In this document: piece by piece, positions 27,196 through 36,625 of the stretch
Layout: the number at the start of each line of letters is the position of its first letter
How positions within the stretch are numbered: position 1 is the first letter of the stretch
Source: Vreelandella nigrificans
GTDB lineage: Bacteria; Pseudomonadota; Gammaproteobacteria; Pseudomonadales; Halomonadaceae
Assembly (NCBI RefSeq): GCF_002374315.1
Contig: NZ_NWUX01000011.1
Span: forward strand, 1 to 64,000
Length of the DNA: 64,000 nucleotides
Reading direction: 5' to 3'
Position numbers and translations under genes: made by a program
Notes under the pieces: model-generated
What the model was told of the DNA's origin: nothing
The model's input: the letters and a program-made list of their open reading frames with translations, nothing else
Database searches by the model: none

Positions 27196-27690
27196 TTATC
27201 CTTCGTTATCTTGTGCTAGACGCTGTACACGTGGAGAAAGCTCTCGCAGCGCGCGCCGATATACCTCTCTTTTAAACGGCACTACTTGCCCCAAAGGGTA
27301 CCAGTAGCTTACCCAACGCCAGCCATCAAACTCTGGTTTGGGTGTGGCCGTCATGCAGATTCGGTTCTCTTGACAGCGAATCTTAAGTAAAAACCACTTT
27401 TGCTTCTGACCAATACAGACCGGTCGCGAGTGGGTACGAATCATGCGTCGTGGAAGACGGTAGCGCAGCCAGCCCCGGGTGCAGGCAACAATATCAACAT
27501 CGTCGGCGGTTAGACCGATCTCTTCGTGAAGTTCACGAAAAAGCGCTTGTTGTGGAGTCTCACTTGCTTTAATGCCTCCCTGGGGGAATTGCCACGCATT
27601 TTGTCCTACACGACGCGCCCAAAGCAGCTGCCCCTGGCTATTGGCAATAATAATGCCAACATTGGGGCGAAAGCCGTCAGCGTCGATCAC
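27196..27690 (-). CDS. rppH: RNA pyrophosphohydrolase
   Basis: About 164 residues. It removes pyrophosphate from the 5' end of mRNA and so triggers decay. The start [14 protein letters not shown] matches the E. coli protein. The Nudix box reads [20 protein letters not shown] (about 37-56). The GTG at 27690 is preferred: AAGGTG precedes it, and the homologous N-terminus begins exactly there, whereas an ATG at 27705 would add five residues. It is the first gene of the rppH-ptsP pair. Confidence 0.94.
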   Translation of the reverse strand: MIDADGFRPNVGIIIANSQGQLLWARRVGQNAWQFPQGGIKASETPQQALFRELHEEIGLTADDVDIVACTRGWLRYRLPRRMIRTHSRPVCIGQKQKWFLLKIRCQENRICMTATPKPEFDGWRWVSYWYPLGQVVPFKREVYRRALRELSPRVQRLAQDNEG

Positions 27691-27852
27691 GGACATCACC
27701 TTCATAAATTTTCAGTTATGCCCATTTTTCCACAAGGGAGACAAGCGTATCAATACAATATAACGCTAAGTGGTTAAACCAGGGCGACTCTGCGATAATC
27801 CGCCGCTTTGTGTCTCGCTATCAACGACCAACACTAACATAAGGGGAGCGCC

Positions 27853-28509
27853 GTGAGTCTGGCCATTTTCGATTTGGATAATACGCTGCTATCCATCGAC
27901 AGCGATCACGCCTGGGGGGAGTTTTTACTCGAACAGGGAGCCGTTGATCCTATTGCTTATCGCGAAGCCAACGAACGCTTTATGGCCGACTACAACGCGG
28001 GCACCTTGGATATGGCAGCGTTTCTGGAAGTGGCATTAAAGCCGCTGGCAGATAATACACCGGAACAGCTTACTGCCTGGCACCAGCAGTTTATGGCTAG
28101 CAAGATTGAGCCCAACATTTTACCTAAGGCAGAAGAGCTGCTGGCTCGTCACCGCACCAAAGGCGATACACTGCTGATTATTACCGCAACCAACCGCTTT
28201 ATCACCGCACCAATTGCGGAGCGCTTGGGTGTAGACGATTTAATTGCCGTTGAGCCTGAAATACTTGACGGCCGCTATACCGGACGCGTTTCAGGCGTAC
28301 CTAGCTACCGTGAAGGAAAAGTCACCCGTTTAAAGCAGTGGCTTGAGAATCAGGAACTCACCATGGATGGCGCTTGGTTCTACAGCGACTCCCACAATGA
28401 CCTGCCGCTGCTTGAGCAGGTAGAGCACCCGGTTGCCGTCGACCCCGACGACACTCTCCGCCAAATTTCCGAAGAACGTAATTGGCGGATTATGAGCTTA
28501 CGAGATTGA
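27853..28509 (+). CDS. HAD-family (IB subclass) phosphatase
   Basis: A 218-residue hydrolase. Motif I is IFDLDNTLL (Asp nucleophile at about residue 7), motif II is IITATN near 113-118, and motif III/IV is WFYSDSHNDLPLLEQV near 178-193. This is the SerB-like HAD-IB group often found beside rppH in pseudomonads. It dephosphorylates a small phosphate ester; the substrate is not known and phosphoserine is only one possibility. The start is GTG with AAGGGGAG upstream. The gene is divergent from rppH, with the third repeat array just after its stop. Confidence 0.88.
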   Translation: MSLAIFDLDNTLLSIDSDHAWGEFLLEQGAVDPIAYREANERFMADYNAGTLDMAAFLEVALKPLADNTPEQLTAWHQQFMASKIEPNILPKAEELLARHRTKGDTLLIITATNRFITAPIAERLGVDDLIAVEPEILDGRYTGRVSGVPSYREGKVTRLKQWLENQELTMDGAWFYSDSHNDLPLLEQVEHPVAVDPDDTLRQISEERNWRIMSLRD

Positions 28510-28520
28510 TATCGAGCTCT

Positions 28521-29657
28521 CCCGCGGGTGCGCCGTAGGCTTACCCGCGCTACAAATCCCCTAGATTCAAACCATTACATTACTGTAGCGCGGGTAACGA
28601 ATCTCGTGAGGAACGAACGATATGAGGCACCCGCGAGCGGTGGCACCTACCGCCTGATTTAGCACACCAAGGCCATTCACCAACCCCAGCACCGCTTCGC
28701 GATGCTTTCGCGGGTGCGCCTTAGGCTTACCCGCGCTACAAATCCTCTAGATTCAAACTATTGCATACTGTAGCGCGGGTAACGAATCTCGTGAGGGGCG
28801 AGCGATATGAGGCACCCGCGAGCGGCGGCACCTACCGCATGATTTGGCGGTACAAAGTTTATTCACCACCCCTTGCACCGCTGCTTGGTCGCGGGTGCGC
28901 CGTAGGCTTACCCGCGCTACAAGTCCTTTAGACTCAAACCATTGCATCACTGTAGCGCGGGTAACGAATCTCGTGAGGAACGAACGATATGAGGCACCCG
29001 CGAGCGGTGGCACCTACCGCATGATTTAGCAAACAAAGGCATTCGCCAACCCTGGCACCGCTGCTTGGTCGCGGGTGCGCCGTAGGCTTACCCGCGCTAC
29101 AAGCCCTTTAGGTTCAAACTATTGCAGACTGTAGCGCGGGTAACGAATCTCGTGAGGAACGAGCGGTATGAGGCACCCGCGAGCGGCGGCACCTACCGCA
29201 TGATTTAGCACACCAAGGTTATTCACCAACCCTTGCACCGCTTCGCGATGCTTTCGCGGGTGCGCCGTAGGCTTACCCGCGCTACAAGCCCTTTAGGTTC
29301 AAACTAGTGCATCACTGTAGCGCGGGTAACGAATCTCGTGAGGGACGAACGATATGAGGCACCCGCGGGCGGTGGCACCTACCGCCTGATTTGGCCCACC
29401 AAGGCCATTCACCAACCCCAGCACCGCTTCGCGATGCTTTCGCGGGTGCGCCGTAGGCTTACCCGCGCTACAAGCCCTTTAGGTTCAAACTATTGCATCA
29501 CTGTAGCGCGGGTAACGAATCTCGTGAGGGACGAACGATATGAGGCACCCGCGAGCGGCGGCACCTACCGCATGATTTAGCAAACAAAGGCATTCGCCAA
29601 CCCTGGCACCGCTTCGCGATGCTTTCGCGGGTGCGCCTTAGGCTTACCCGCGCTACA
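28521..29657 (+). repeat. REP/BIME array of six units between HAD and mdh genes
   Basis: A lone second hairpin (28521-28554) is followed by six complete units: 28584-28740, 28769-28921, 28951-29101, 29130-29286, 29316-29472 and 29502-29657. Unit ends and hairpins match those of the other arrays. The centre differs by locus (GATTTAGCACACCAAGG in place of the TGGGCGCCCA palindrome). Just before the final hairpin two versions occur: GCTGCTTGGT in the second and third units and GCTTCGCGATGCTTT in the others. The array sits between the convergent ends of the HAD gene and mdh, next to the mdh terminator. Confidence 0.95.
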
Positions 29658-29695
29658 CGTGTGTGTCTGCAAGCTGTATTCGCGATTACGCCAAC

Positions 29696-29727
29696 AAAAA
29701 ACCCGCAAGCGTGGCTTGCGGGTTTTT
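29696..29727 (-). terminator. Terminator of mdh, probably bidirectional
   Basis: AAAAACCCGCAAGC pairs with GCTTGCGGGTTTTT across a 3-base loop. It is a strong GC stem with T-runs on both strands, about 40 bases beyond the mdh stop. It is distinct from the adjacent repeat units. Confidence 0.92.
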
Positions 29728-29768
29728 GCATTTACTGAGCGTTACTAAAAGAACGCTAGCAGACGCGC

Positions 29769-30743
29769 TTAGCCGAGCAGGTGCTCAACTGCAGCGCGCT
29801 CTTCACGCAGTTCTTTCTCAGTAGCTTGCATTTTCTCTTTGCTGAACTCGTCCAGTTCGAAGCCTTGAACGATTTCATATTTACCACCCTGGCAGCGAAC
29901 CGGGTAGGAGTAGATGATGCCTTCTTCAATGCCGTAGCTGCCATCAGACGGAATCGCCATGCTGACGATGCCGTCGCAACCCAGCGCCCAATCACGCACG
30001 TGGTCGATGGCCGAAGAGGCTGCAGACGCCGCAGAAGATGCGCCGCGTGCTTTGATGATTGCTGCGCCGCGCTGCTGTACGGTGGGGATGAAGTCGTTTT
30101 CGTACCAGTCGCGCTCAACCAGATCGAAAGCCGCTTTGCCGTCTACTTTGCACTGGGCCAGATCCGGGTACTGAGTGGCACTGTGGTTGCCCCAGATAAT
30201 CATGTTTTCAACATCGGTGACGTGCTTGCCAGTTTTCTGCGCCAGCTGCGTCAATGCACGGTTGTGGTCCAGACGAGTCATAGCAGTGAACTGACCAGCA
30301 TCCAGGTCCGGCGCATTGCAAGAAGCAATCAGCGCGTTGGTGTTAGCCGGGTTACCTACTACCAGTACTTTCACGTCACGGCTTGCGTGATCGTTCAGCG
30401 CTTTACCCTGTACAGAGAAGATTGCTGCGTTGGCTTCCAGCAGATCTTTACGCTCCATACCTGGGCCACGCGGACGTGCACCCACCAGCAGAGCGAAGTC
30501 GGCGTCTTTGAACGCTACGTTGGGGTCATCGGTAGCCACAACGTCTTGTACCAGCGGGAAGGCACAGTCATTGACTTCCATCACCACGCCGTTCAGGGCG
30601 TCCATCGCTTGGGGAATTTCCAGAAGCTGGAGAATGACAGGCTGATCCGGCCCCAGCATGTCACCAGCGGCGATGCGGAAAATAAGAGAGTAGCTGATTT
30701 GGCCGGCACCGCCGGTAATCGCAATACGTACTGGATCTTTCAT
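29769..30743 (-). CDS. mdh: Malate dehydrogenase
   Basis: About 324 residues. An NAD-dependent TCA-cycle enzyme interconverting malate and oxaloacetate. [12 protein letters not shown] near the N-terminus is the nucleotide-binding loop. The catalytic pair appears as RLDHNRA near 160-166 and the active-site His in [13 protein letters not shown] near 185-197. [15 protein letters not shown] is the mobile substrate loop with its Arg residues. This is the longer MDH type found in pseudomonads and many other bacteria, not the 312-residue E. coli type. Of two adjacent ATGs the second (30743) has the better AAGGAG spacing. It is a single gene with its own terminator. Confidence 0.96.
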   Translation of the reverse strand: MKDPVRIAITGGAGQISYSLIFRIAAGDMLGPDQPVILQLLEIPQAMDALNGVVMEVNDCAFPLVQDVVATDDPNVAFKDADFALLVGARPRGPGMERKDLLEANAAIFSVQGKALNDHASRDVKVLVVGNPANTNALIASCNAPDLDAGQFTAMTRLDHNRALTQLAQKTGKHVTDVENMIIWGNHSATQYPDLAQCKVDGKAAFDLVERDWYENDFIPTVQQRGAAIIKARGASSAASAASSAIDHVRDWALGCDGIVSMAIPSDGSYGIEEGIIYSYPVRCQGGKYEIVQGFELDEFSKEKMQATEKELREERAAVEHLLG

Positions 30744-31034
30744 CATTGCTCCTTGATGGTTTGCCTAATATAGAGGCTCACCTGAGGGTGGTCGATAGAA
30801 CTCAAGACGCCAAGATGGTATGCCCAGACGTGCAAAAACTCAATCAGACATGAGACTACTACCCATTCGCGCTGACGCTTGGTACTCGCCGACAAGCTCT
30901 GGTTGCGCTATTGTGTGGCAGGCAATTCTACCCTGCCTTCAGCGCTGCTGCGTAAGATTAGAGTAAGAGTTCACCTATTACTGTTATTAAGACTGTTAAT
31001 ACTGCTTTTTGGCTTATACGGATATAGCTCCCTC

Positions 31035-32132
31035 ATGCGACGAATTCCTTTCTCTTATGCCCTCGCTAGCCTGCTGGTATTGGCGCTAGTGATGTGGCTT
31101 GCCTTGGGCGATTTTCAGCATTTTCAAACTGCCCCACCCGAGACGAATAACGCTGAAAGCGAGGCTCTCCCACGGGTCGAGGTAAAGATCCAGCAAAGCG
31201 CGCTTTATGTTCCTCAGCAGATTATTCAAGGTCAATTAACCGCTGAGCGTGAAATCACCTTACGCGCCAATGTAGCTGGGTTTGTGGCACAAAAGCCTAT
31301 CGTTCAGGGGGCTGTAGTGGCCCAAGGCGACACCCTGCTAGTACTGGATAGCGAAGCTCTGCCCGAGCGACTGAAACAGGCAAGGGATGAATTGGCTGTA
31401 GCAGAAGCAGAGTTTGCTGGGGCACAGAACCTACGCCGCCGGGAGCTAATTTCACAGCCAGAGCTACTGCGCTTACAGAGTTCTCTAAGCGCAAGTGCTG
31501 CCCAAGTGGCTCAGCTAGAGAAACAGCTAAACGATACTCGCCCTACCGCGCCTTTTGCAGGCGTGCTTGACCGGGTGCAAGTTGAGTTAGGCGACTTGCT
31601 GCAACCCGGTGACGAATGGGGACGCTTAATTGATGACCGCCGTTTAACCGGTACCGCTTGGGTATCTCAGCAGCAAATAGGCGAACTAAGTATTGGGCTA
31701 CCGGTCACCGCTCGGTTGTTAAACGGCAATTCGGTGAGCGGAGAGATAACACATATCAGTAGCCGCGCAGAGGAAGCGACTCGCACATTTTATATTGAGG
31801 TGACACTGGATAACCCCGACCGGCAGCGTCTGGCAGGGGGCAGCGCAGAGTTCACTATTACCCTGCCACCACGTCAGGTCCACACTCTTTCCCCTGCACT
31901 GCTTAGCCTTAACGATCAAGGCCAACTGGCCGTTAAGCATGTGGCAGATGAAAACCGGGTTGCTCAAACCGCTGTTGAGCTTGTCAGCACAGATACCGAA
32001 CGCGCCTACGTAACAGGCCTGCCGGATCCGCTTCAGCTGATTACCCTAGGTGCTGGTTTAGTCGCTCCTGGCGAGACTGTCACACCAGTACCCGCAGCTG
32101 AACAGGAAGGTGGTAATGCGCCAATTAATTAA
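31035..32132 (+). CDS. RND efflux periplasmic adaptor (membrane fusion protein)
   Basis: About 365 residues. An N-terminal membrane anchor (about 8-25) is followed by a lipoyl-type domain (ITLRANVAGFVAQKPIVQGA), a hairpin helix region, and FAGVLDRVQVELGDLL, the second lipoyl half. This is the standard adaptor plan. It bridges an inner-membrane RND pump and an outer-membrane channel. The ATG at 31035 starts right before the membrane anchor; the frame stays open upstream to 30879, but that part looks non-coding. The end overlaps the following pump gene by 17 bases, so they are co-translated. Substrates cannot be predicted. Confidence 0.88.
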   Translation: MRRIPFSYALASLLVLALVMWLALGDFQHFQTAPPETNNAESEALPRVEVKIQQSALYVPQQIIQGQLTAEREITLRANVAGFVAQKPIVQGAVVAQGDTLLVLDSEALPERLKQARDELAVAEAEFAGAQNLRRRELISQPELLRLQSSLSASAAQVAQLEKQLNDTRPTAPFAGVLDRVQVELGDLLQPGDEWGRLIDDRRLTGTAWVSQQQIGELSIGLPVTARLLNGNSVSGEITHISSRAEEATRTFYIEVTLDNPDRQRLAGGSAEFTITLPPRQVHTLSPALLSLNDQGQLAVKHVADENRVAQTAVELVSTDTERAYVTGLPDPLQLITLGAGLVAPGETVTPVPAAEQEGGNAPIN

Positions 32133-35100
32133 TGCGGCGCTTACCCACACGCGCACCACACTGCTCTTACTGGCAGGACTGCTGTTAGCAGGCATCGCCG
32201 CTTGGCAAACAATTCCCAAGGAAGCGAACCCCGACGTCACAATCCCTCTTATTTACGTCTCACTGTCACTGGAGGGCGTCAGCCCCGAAGATGGTGAGCG
32301 GCTGCTAATCCGCCCTATGGAGCAGGAGCTACGGGGCATCGAGGGGCTACGTAAATTGACCGCGCAGTCCAGCGAAGGGCATGGCTCGGTGACGCTTGAG
32401 TTTGACCCTGGGTTTGACCCGGACACAGCGCTTTCTGATGTACGCGAGCGGGTTGATATCGCCCGCAGCAGCTTACCGGACGAAGCCGATGAGCCGCGCG
32501 TTATGGAAGTTAACGTTTCAGAGTTTCCGGTGCTCAGTATCGGCCTATCCGGCGACCTGGATACCCGCGAGCGCATGGCGATTGCACGGCGTTTGAAAGA
32601 AGAAATCGAGGGCATCGCCAATGTGCTGGAAGTGGATATCGCCGGGGAGCGTGAAGATCTTTTGGAGATCGTCGTCGACCCACTAGTGCTGGAGAGCTAC
32701 GGGGTTGATTTTGATACGCTGTTCAACCAAATATCACGCAATAATCGGCTCGTTGCCGCTGGCAGCCTGGACACAGGCGCTGGGCGTTTAGCGCTCAAAG
32801 TACCGGGCATCATTGAATCCCTTGAAGACGTCATGCAGATGCCGGTAAAGGTTGAAGGCGACCAAGTGGTTACCTTTGGCGAGGTGGCATGGATTCACCC
32901 TACCTATAAAGACCCGGAAGGCTTTGCCCGCATTGATGGGCAGCCAGCCGTAGTGTTGGAAATTTCCAAGCGGGCCGGTGCCAATATTATCGCCACTATT
33001 GAAGCGGTGCGGGAGCGCTTTCATCAAGCCGGTAGCCTGCTGCCAGAGCAGCTAAGTATTACCACCATTATGGATGAGTCAGTGACGGTTCAAAGCATGC
33101 TCTCTGAGCTGTTGAACAACGTACTCACTGCCGTGGTGTTGGTGCTTATCGTGATTGTGGCCGTGATGGGTTGGCGCATGGCATTACTGGTTGGTTTAAC
33201 AATCCCTGGGGCATTTTTAACCGGCATTCTACTGGTGTGGGCATTTGGTTTTACGCTCAACATTGTGGTGCTGTTTGCCCTCATTCTGGTAGCAGGCATG
33301 TTGGTGGATGGCGCCATTGTGGTCAGTGAGCTGGCTGACCGCCACTTGCATGAGGGGCAATCGCCTCACCAGGCATGGCTAAATGCAGCATCACGCATGA
33401 GCTGGCCTGTCATTGCGTCCACGGCTACCACCCTGGCAGTATTTATGCCCTTGCTGTTTTGGCCCGGCGTGGTGGGGCAGTTTATGAAGTACCTACCCGC
33501 CACGGTGATTTTATGCCTGCTAGCCTCGCTGGCTATGGCTCTGATCTTTCTCCCCACCCTGGGGCGGCTGGTAACCCGTCCGACAAAACCCGCTGCGGAG
33601 GACGGGGCTGCCGCTGCTGATGGGTCCGTAAGCCTCCCCGAAAGCACAGCGTTGGGGCGCCACTACCGTAGTTTGTTAGCACGGCTGCTACGCCACCCTG
33701 GCTGGGTGCTGCTGTTCGCCCTACTGTTGATCGGCCTACTCTATACCGGCTATGCCCGTTTTAATCATGGCGTTGACTTCTTTCCTAACGTGGAGCCGGA
33801 CAGCGCCCAGGTATTAGTGCGCGCTAGGGGCGATTTCTCGGCCATGGAAACCGATGCGATCCTGCAACGGGTAGAGCACCGCCTGGGTGAAATGAGTGAA
33901 GTTGAAGCCCTTTATGCCCGCTCCTTTGCCGTGCCCAATCAACAATTGGGCAACGATGTAATCGGTATGCTGCAGTTCCAGTTTGTGGACTGGCACCAAC
34001 GAAGGCCAGCCCGTGCAATTCTGGCCGATATGGCTGAGCGTACCCAGGATATTCCCGGCATCATCCTGGAGTTCCAAGAGCAGGATATGGGCCCTGGTGG
34101 CGGCAAGCCGATAGTGCTGGAAGTCAGCGCCACCGACCCTGACATAGCCAACGCAGGCGTTGACCAAATCAGCACGTTAATGCGTGAGCTAGGCGGCTTT
34201 ACCAACATTCAGGATAACCGTAGTCTGCCTGGGGTGGAGTGGCAGGTGAACGTTGATCGCGAAGCGGCTGCCCGCATGGGTACCGATATCACAACCATCG
34301 GTAGTGCGGTGCAGCTGCTCACCACGGGACTACAGGTTGCCAGCTACCGCCCACCGACAGTAAACGATGAGGTGGATATTCGTGTCCGTTTGCCCGAGCA
34401 CTGGCGAACGCTGGATCAGCTTGAGCGATTAACCATTAACACCCAGCGCGGCCAAGTGCCTATTTCCCACTTCGTGACGCTTACCCCAGCACCTAAAGTA
34501 GGCACGTTGAACCGAATTGATGGGCGGCGAGCGATTACCATTGAGGCCGATTTAGCCCCAGGCTACCTAGCCGATGAGCGTTTACGGGCATTGTTGGCGG
34601 CAGGTAACAATCGGCTGCCTGATGGGCTAATGATTAATGTGGCAGGCGAGCAGGAAGACCAGCAAGAAGCCATGCAGTTTTTGATTAGTGCGTTCTTGGT
34701 CGCTATCGGGCTGATGGCGCTTATTTTGGTCACTCAGTTCAATAGCTATTACCAGGCGGCATTGGTGCTTTCTGCCATTGTATTTTCAACCGCTGGGGTA
34801 CTAATGGGTCTGCTGATTACCGGGCAAGCCTTTGGCATTGTGATGGTGGGCATGGGTGTTATCGCCTTGGCAGGTATCGTGGTAAACAACAATATTGTGT
34901 TAATTGATACTTACAACGAGATGCGCCGTGCCGGAATGCCCCCTACAGAAGCAGCACTTGAGGCGGGCTGCTTGCGCCTACGTCCGGTACTGCTTACGGC
35001 GATTACCACGGTGCTGGGCTTGATGCCCATGGTGCTAGGGATCAACGTAAACCTATTTGCGCCAGCCTTGGGCTTTAACGCCCCTTCTGCCCAGTGGTGG

Positions 35101-35196
35101 ACACAGATGTCGAGCGCCATCGCAGGGGGCCTGACCTTCGCGACTGGCCTTACCCTATTGCTAACGCCGTGTATGCTGGTGCTCGGGAGACGCTAG
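32116..35196 (+). CDS. RND-family efflux permease
   Basis: About 1026 residues. Twelve hydrophobic helices surround two large periplasmic loops. Helix 4 carries AGMLVDGAIVVSEL near 395-408, with the proton-relay Asp expected in HAE-type RND pumps. GFTLNIVVLFALILV and VIALAGIVVNNNIVLIDTYNE are repeated signature regions. It exports hydrophobic or amphiphilic compounds using proton flow. Start choice: ATG at 32116 or an in-frame GTG at 32110. No outer-membrane channel gene is adjacent, so a TolC-like protein must come from elsewhere. Confidence 0.9.
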   Translation: MRQLINAALTHTRTTLLLLAGLLLAGIAAWQTIPKEANPDVTIPLIYVSLSLEGVSPEDGERLLIRPMEQELRGIEGLRKLTAQSSEGHGSVTLEFDPGFDPDTALSDVRERVDIARSSLPDEADEPRVMEVNVSEFPVLSIGLSGDLDTRERMAIARRLKEEIEGIANVLEVDIAGEREDLLEIVVDPLVLESYGVDFDTLFNQISRNNRLVAAGSLDTGAGRLALKVPGIIESLEDVMQMPVKVEGDQVVTFGEVAWIHPTYKDPEGFARIDGQPAVVLEISKRAGANIIATIEAVRERFHQAGSLLPEQLSITTIMDESVTVQSMLSELLNNVLTAVVLVLIVIVAVMGWRMALLVGLTIPGAFLTGILLVWAFGFTLNIVVLFALILVAGMLVDGAIVVSELADRHLHEGQSPHQAWLNAASRMSWPVIASTATTLAVFMPLLFWPGVVGQFMKYLPATVILCLLASLAMALIFLPTLGRLVTRPTKPAAEDGAAAADGSVSLPESTALGRHYRSLLARLLRHPGWVLLFALLLIGLLYTGYARFNHGVDFFPNVEPDSAQVLVRARGDFSAMETDAILQRVEHRLGEMSEVEALYARSFAVPNQQLGNDVIGMLQFQFVDWHQRRPARAILADMAERTQDIPGIILEFQEQDMGPGGGKPIVLEVSATDPDIANAGVDQISTLMRELGGFTNIQDNRSLPGVEWQVNVDREAAARMGTDITTIGSAVQLLTTGLQVASYRPPTVNDEVDIRVRLPEHWRTLDQLERLTINTQRGQVPISHFVTLTPAPKVGTLNRIDGRRAITIEADLAPGYLADERLRALLAAGNNRLPDGLMINVAGEQEDQQEAMQFLISAFLVAIGLMALILVTQFNSYYQAALVLSAIVFSTAGVLMGLLITGQAFGIVMVGMGVIALAGIVVNNNIVLIDTYNEMRRAGMPPTEAALEAGCLRLRPVLLTAITTVLGLMPMVLGINVNLFAPALGFNAPSAQWWTQMSSAIAGGLTFATGLTLLLTPCMLVLGRR

Positions 35197-35702
35197 CCTA
35201 CTCTCCCTAGCGCCTGGCTTCACCTATGCATGCTATCCAACAAGGGCTATGTAAGACAAAAGGGCTACTTAAGAATAATTCACAAGCACTGTTAGTTAGT
35301 GCTGTGCTAGCAAGTGCTGTGTCAGTAAGTGCTGTGTCAGTAAGTGCTATGTTGTGAGCAAGTACTATGCTAGCAAGCACTTTACTGGGCAAAAAGGCTA
35401 AGCTATAGCAGTAAAATTATCGTAGTGAGGCCATTGCAGTAAAACCATCGCAAAAACCCATTGCAACGGGCTGCCACTGTGCTAGTCATATTGTTATTTA
35501 ACTACATTAGAGGTTAACCCACGTTAGCGAAACTGCAGCGTTAGCCTTATGCAATACAATAAGTTGCCACACATACTAGGGTCTGTTGACGCTGCAACAT
35601 GGTTTGCGATAAGGCATTCACAATCCCTAGCACGATGTTACTAGCAACAAGCCGGGGTAATCTTTATTATCTGGCGTCTTTTTACTAGGTTAGGAGCGCG
35701 AC
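35197..35702. other. Intergenic spacer with a 15-bp tandem repeat
   Basis: A 505-base gap between the pump gene and the metal-binding protein gene. Six degenerate copies of a 15-base unit (AGTGCTGTGTCAGTA and variants) run from 35298 to about 35390; the copies at 35313 and 35328 are identical. A small minus-strand reading frame over them encodes only an ALTDT-type repeat and is not believed. The second half must hold the promoter of the next gene; I see TTAGGAGCG as its ribosome site but no convincing operator. Confidence 0.7.
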
Positions 35703-36617
35703 ATGGATAAGCGAGCACCTTGGGTTATCACGCTCTTATTAGTAACAACCGCATATACCACACAGGTATTTGGTAATACCTCACTAAAGATCATCGCATC
35801 ATTCACAGTGATTGAAGATTTAGTTAAGCGGGTAGCTGGCAACAACATCAGCATTAAGACCGTTGTTCCGGCCGGGGAGGATGTCCATCGCTGGGAATTA
35901 ACGCCCCCCAATGTATTGGCCATTGAGGAGGCCGATATTGTTTTTTTTAACGGGCATGGTTTAGAGCCCTGGATGCGCCACGTAGAAGCGATGGCCCATG
36001 ACAGCCTCACTCTAACCGCCCTTGCAGAAAATGCCGACTATAAGCCTTTACCAATTTTAACCGGTCAGTACAAAGGTAACCCAAACCCCCATATGTGGAT
36101 GGACCCTAAAGGAGCAGCTGCTTACGTGGAGGTCATTGCCAAAACCCTAAGCGAACACTACCCCGAACACGCAGCAGCATTTAATGCGCGAGCAACTGGT
36201 GCAATCGAAGATTTAACGCTGCTGGACCAACAGCTATCAGAGCGCCTAGAGGGCATTCCCCAAACCAATCGCCTGCTCTTTACCAGTGAAGCTGGGATGA
36301 GCTATTTTGCCCGCGCTTATGACTTTGAAGAGGCGTCCATCTGGGGGCTAAATCATGAAACGCTAGGCAGTGCTCAGGCCATGGAATCAATGAGCCAGCG
36401 GCTGGTTGACAATCGCCCACAGGCGCTATTTTATGAAAGCACCGTTCCCTTTATTCACATGGATGCCCTTGCCCGTGAGGTCGGCGTGCCCCTTAAAGGC
36501 CCACTGTATGTGGATACCCTGAGTGCCACAGACGGCCCTGCCTATAATTACCCCGCAATGCTGCGCCACAACGTGGAGCAGTTGCATGAAGGCCTTGGCG
36601 GAGCACGGGCAGAGTAG
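35703..36617 (+). CDS. Metal ABC transporter substrate-binding protein, Mn/Zn type
   Basis: A 304-residue periplasmic protein of the cluster A-I (ZnuA/PsaA) group with a signal peptide (about 1-24). Likely metal ligands are H62 (GEDVHRWELTP), H130 (NPHMWMDP), E196 (FTSEAGMSYF) and D271 (LYVDTLSATDG). The His-His-Glu-Asp set matches manganese-type proteins such as PsaA, whereas zinc types have a His in the third place. No His-rich loop is present. No ATPase or permease gene is next to it, so it is an orphan component here. Manganese specificity is inferred from these residues. Confidence 0.85.
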   Translation: MDKRAPWVITLLLVTTAYTTQVFGNTSLKIIASFTVIEDLVKRVAGNNISIKTVVPAGEDVHRWELTPPNVLAIEEADIVFFNGHGLEPWMRHVEAMAHDSLTLTALAENADYKPLPILTGQYKGNPNPHMWMDPKGAAAYVEVIAKTLSEHYPEHAAAFNARATGAIEDLTLLDQQLSERLEGIPQTNRLLFTSEAGMSYFARAYDFEEASIWGLNHETLGSAQAMESMSQRLVDNRPQALFYESTVPFIHMDALAREVGVPLKGPLYVDTLSATDGPAYNYPAMLRHNVEQLHEGLGGARAE

Positions 36618-36625
36618 CCCCAGGC

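Noticed and set aside
28521..29657. Integron attC sites
   Set aside because: The inverted ends lack the GTTRRRY/RYYYAAC core pair, no cassette genes lie between units and no integrase is seen.
28753..29731. Similar small frames on both strands of the third array
   Set aside because: Same explanation as for the second array: open only because the repeat is GC-rich and palindromic.
29781..30773. A 330-codon plus-strand frame opposite mdh
   Set aside because: It is the antisense of a clear malate dehydrogenase gene. It has no recognisable domain, and its length is a by-product of codon use.
30879..31034. Upstream extension of the first RND adaptor
   Set aside because: The extra 52 codons give a peptide without signal or domain features, and the membrane anchor starts directly at the ATG at 31035.
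35207..35392. A 61-codon minus-strand frame with an ALTDT repeat
   Set aside because: It is a translation of the 15-base tandem repeat; no ribosome site and no family resemblance.
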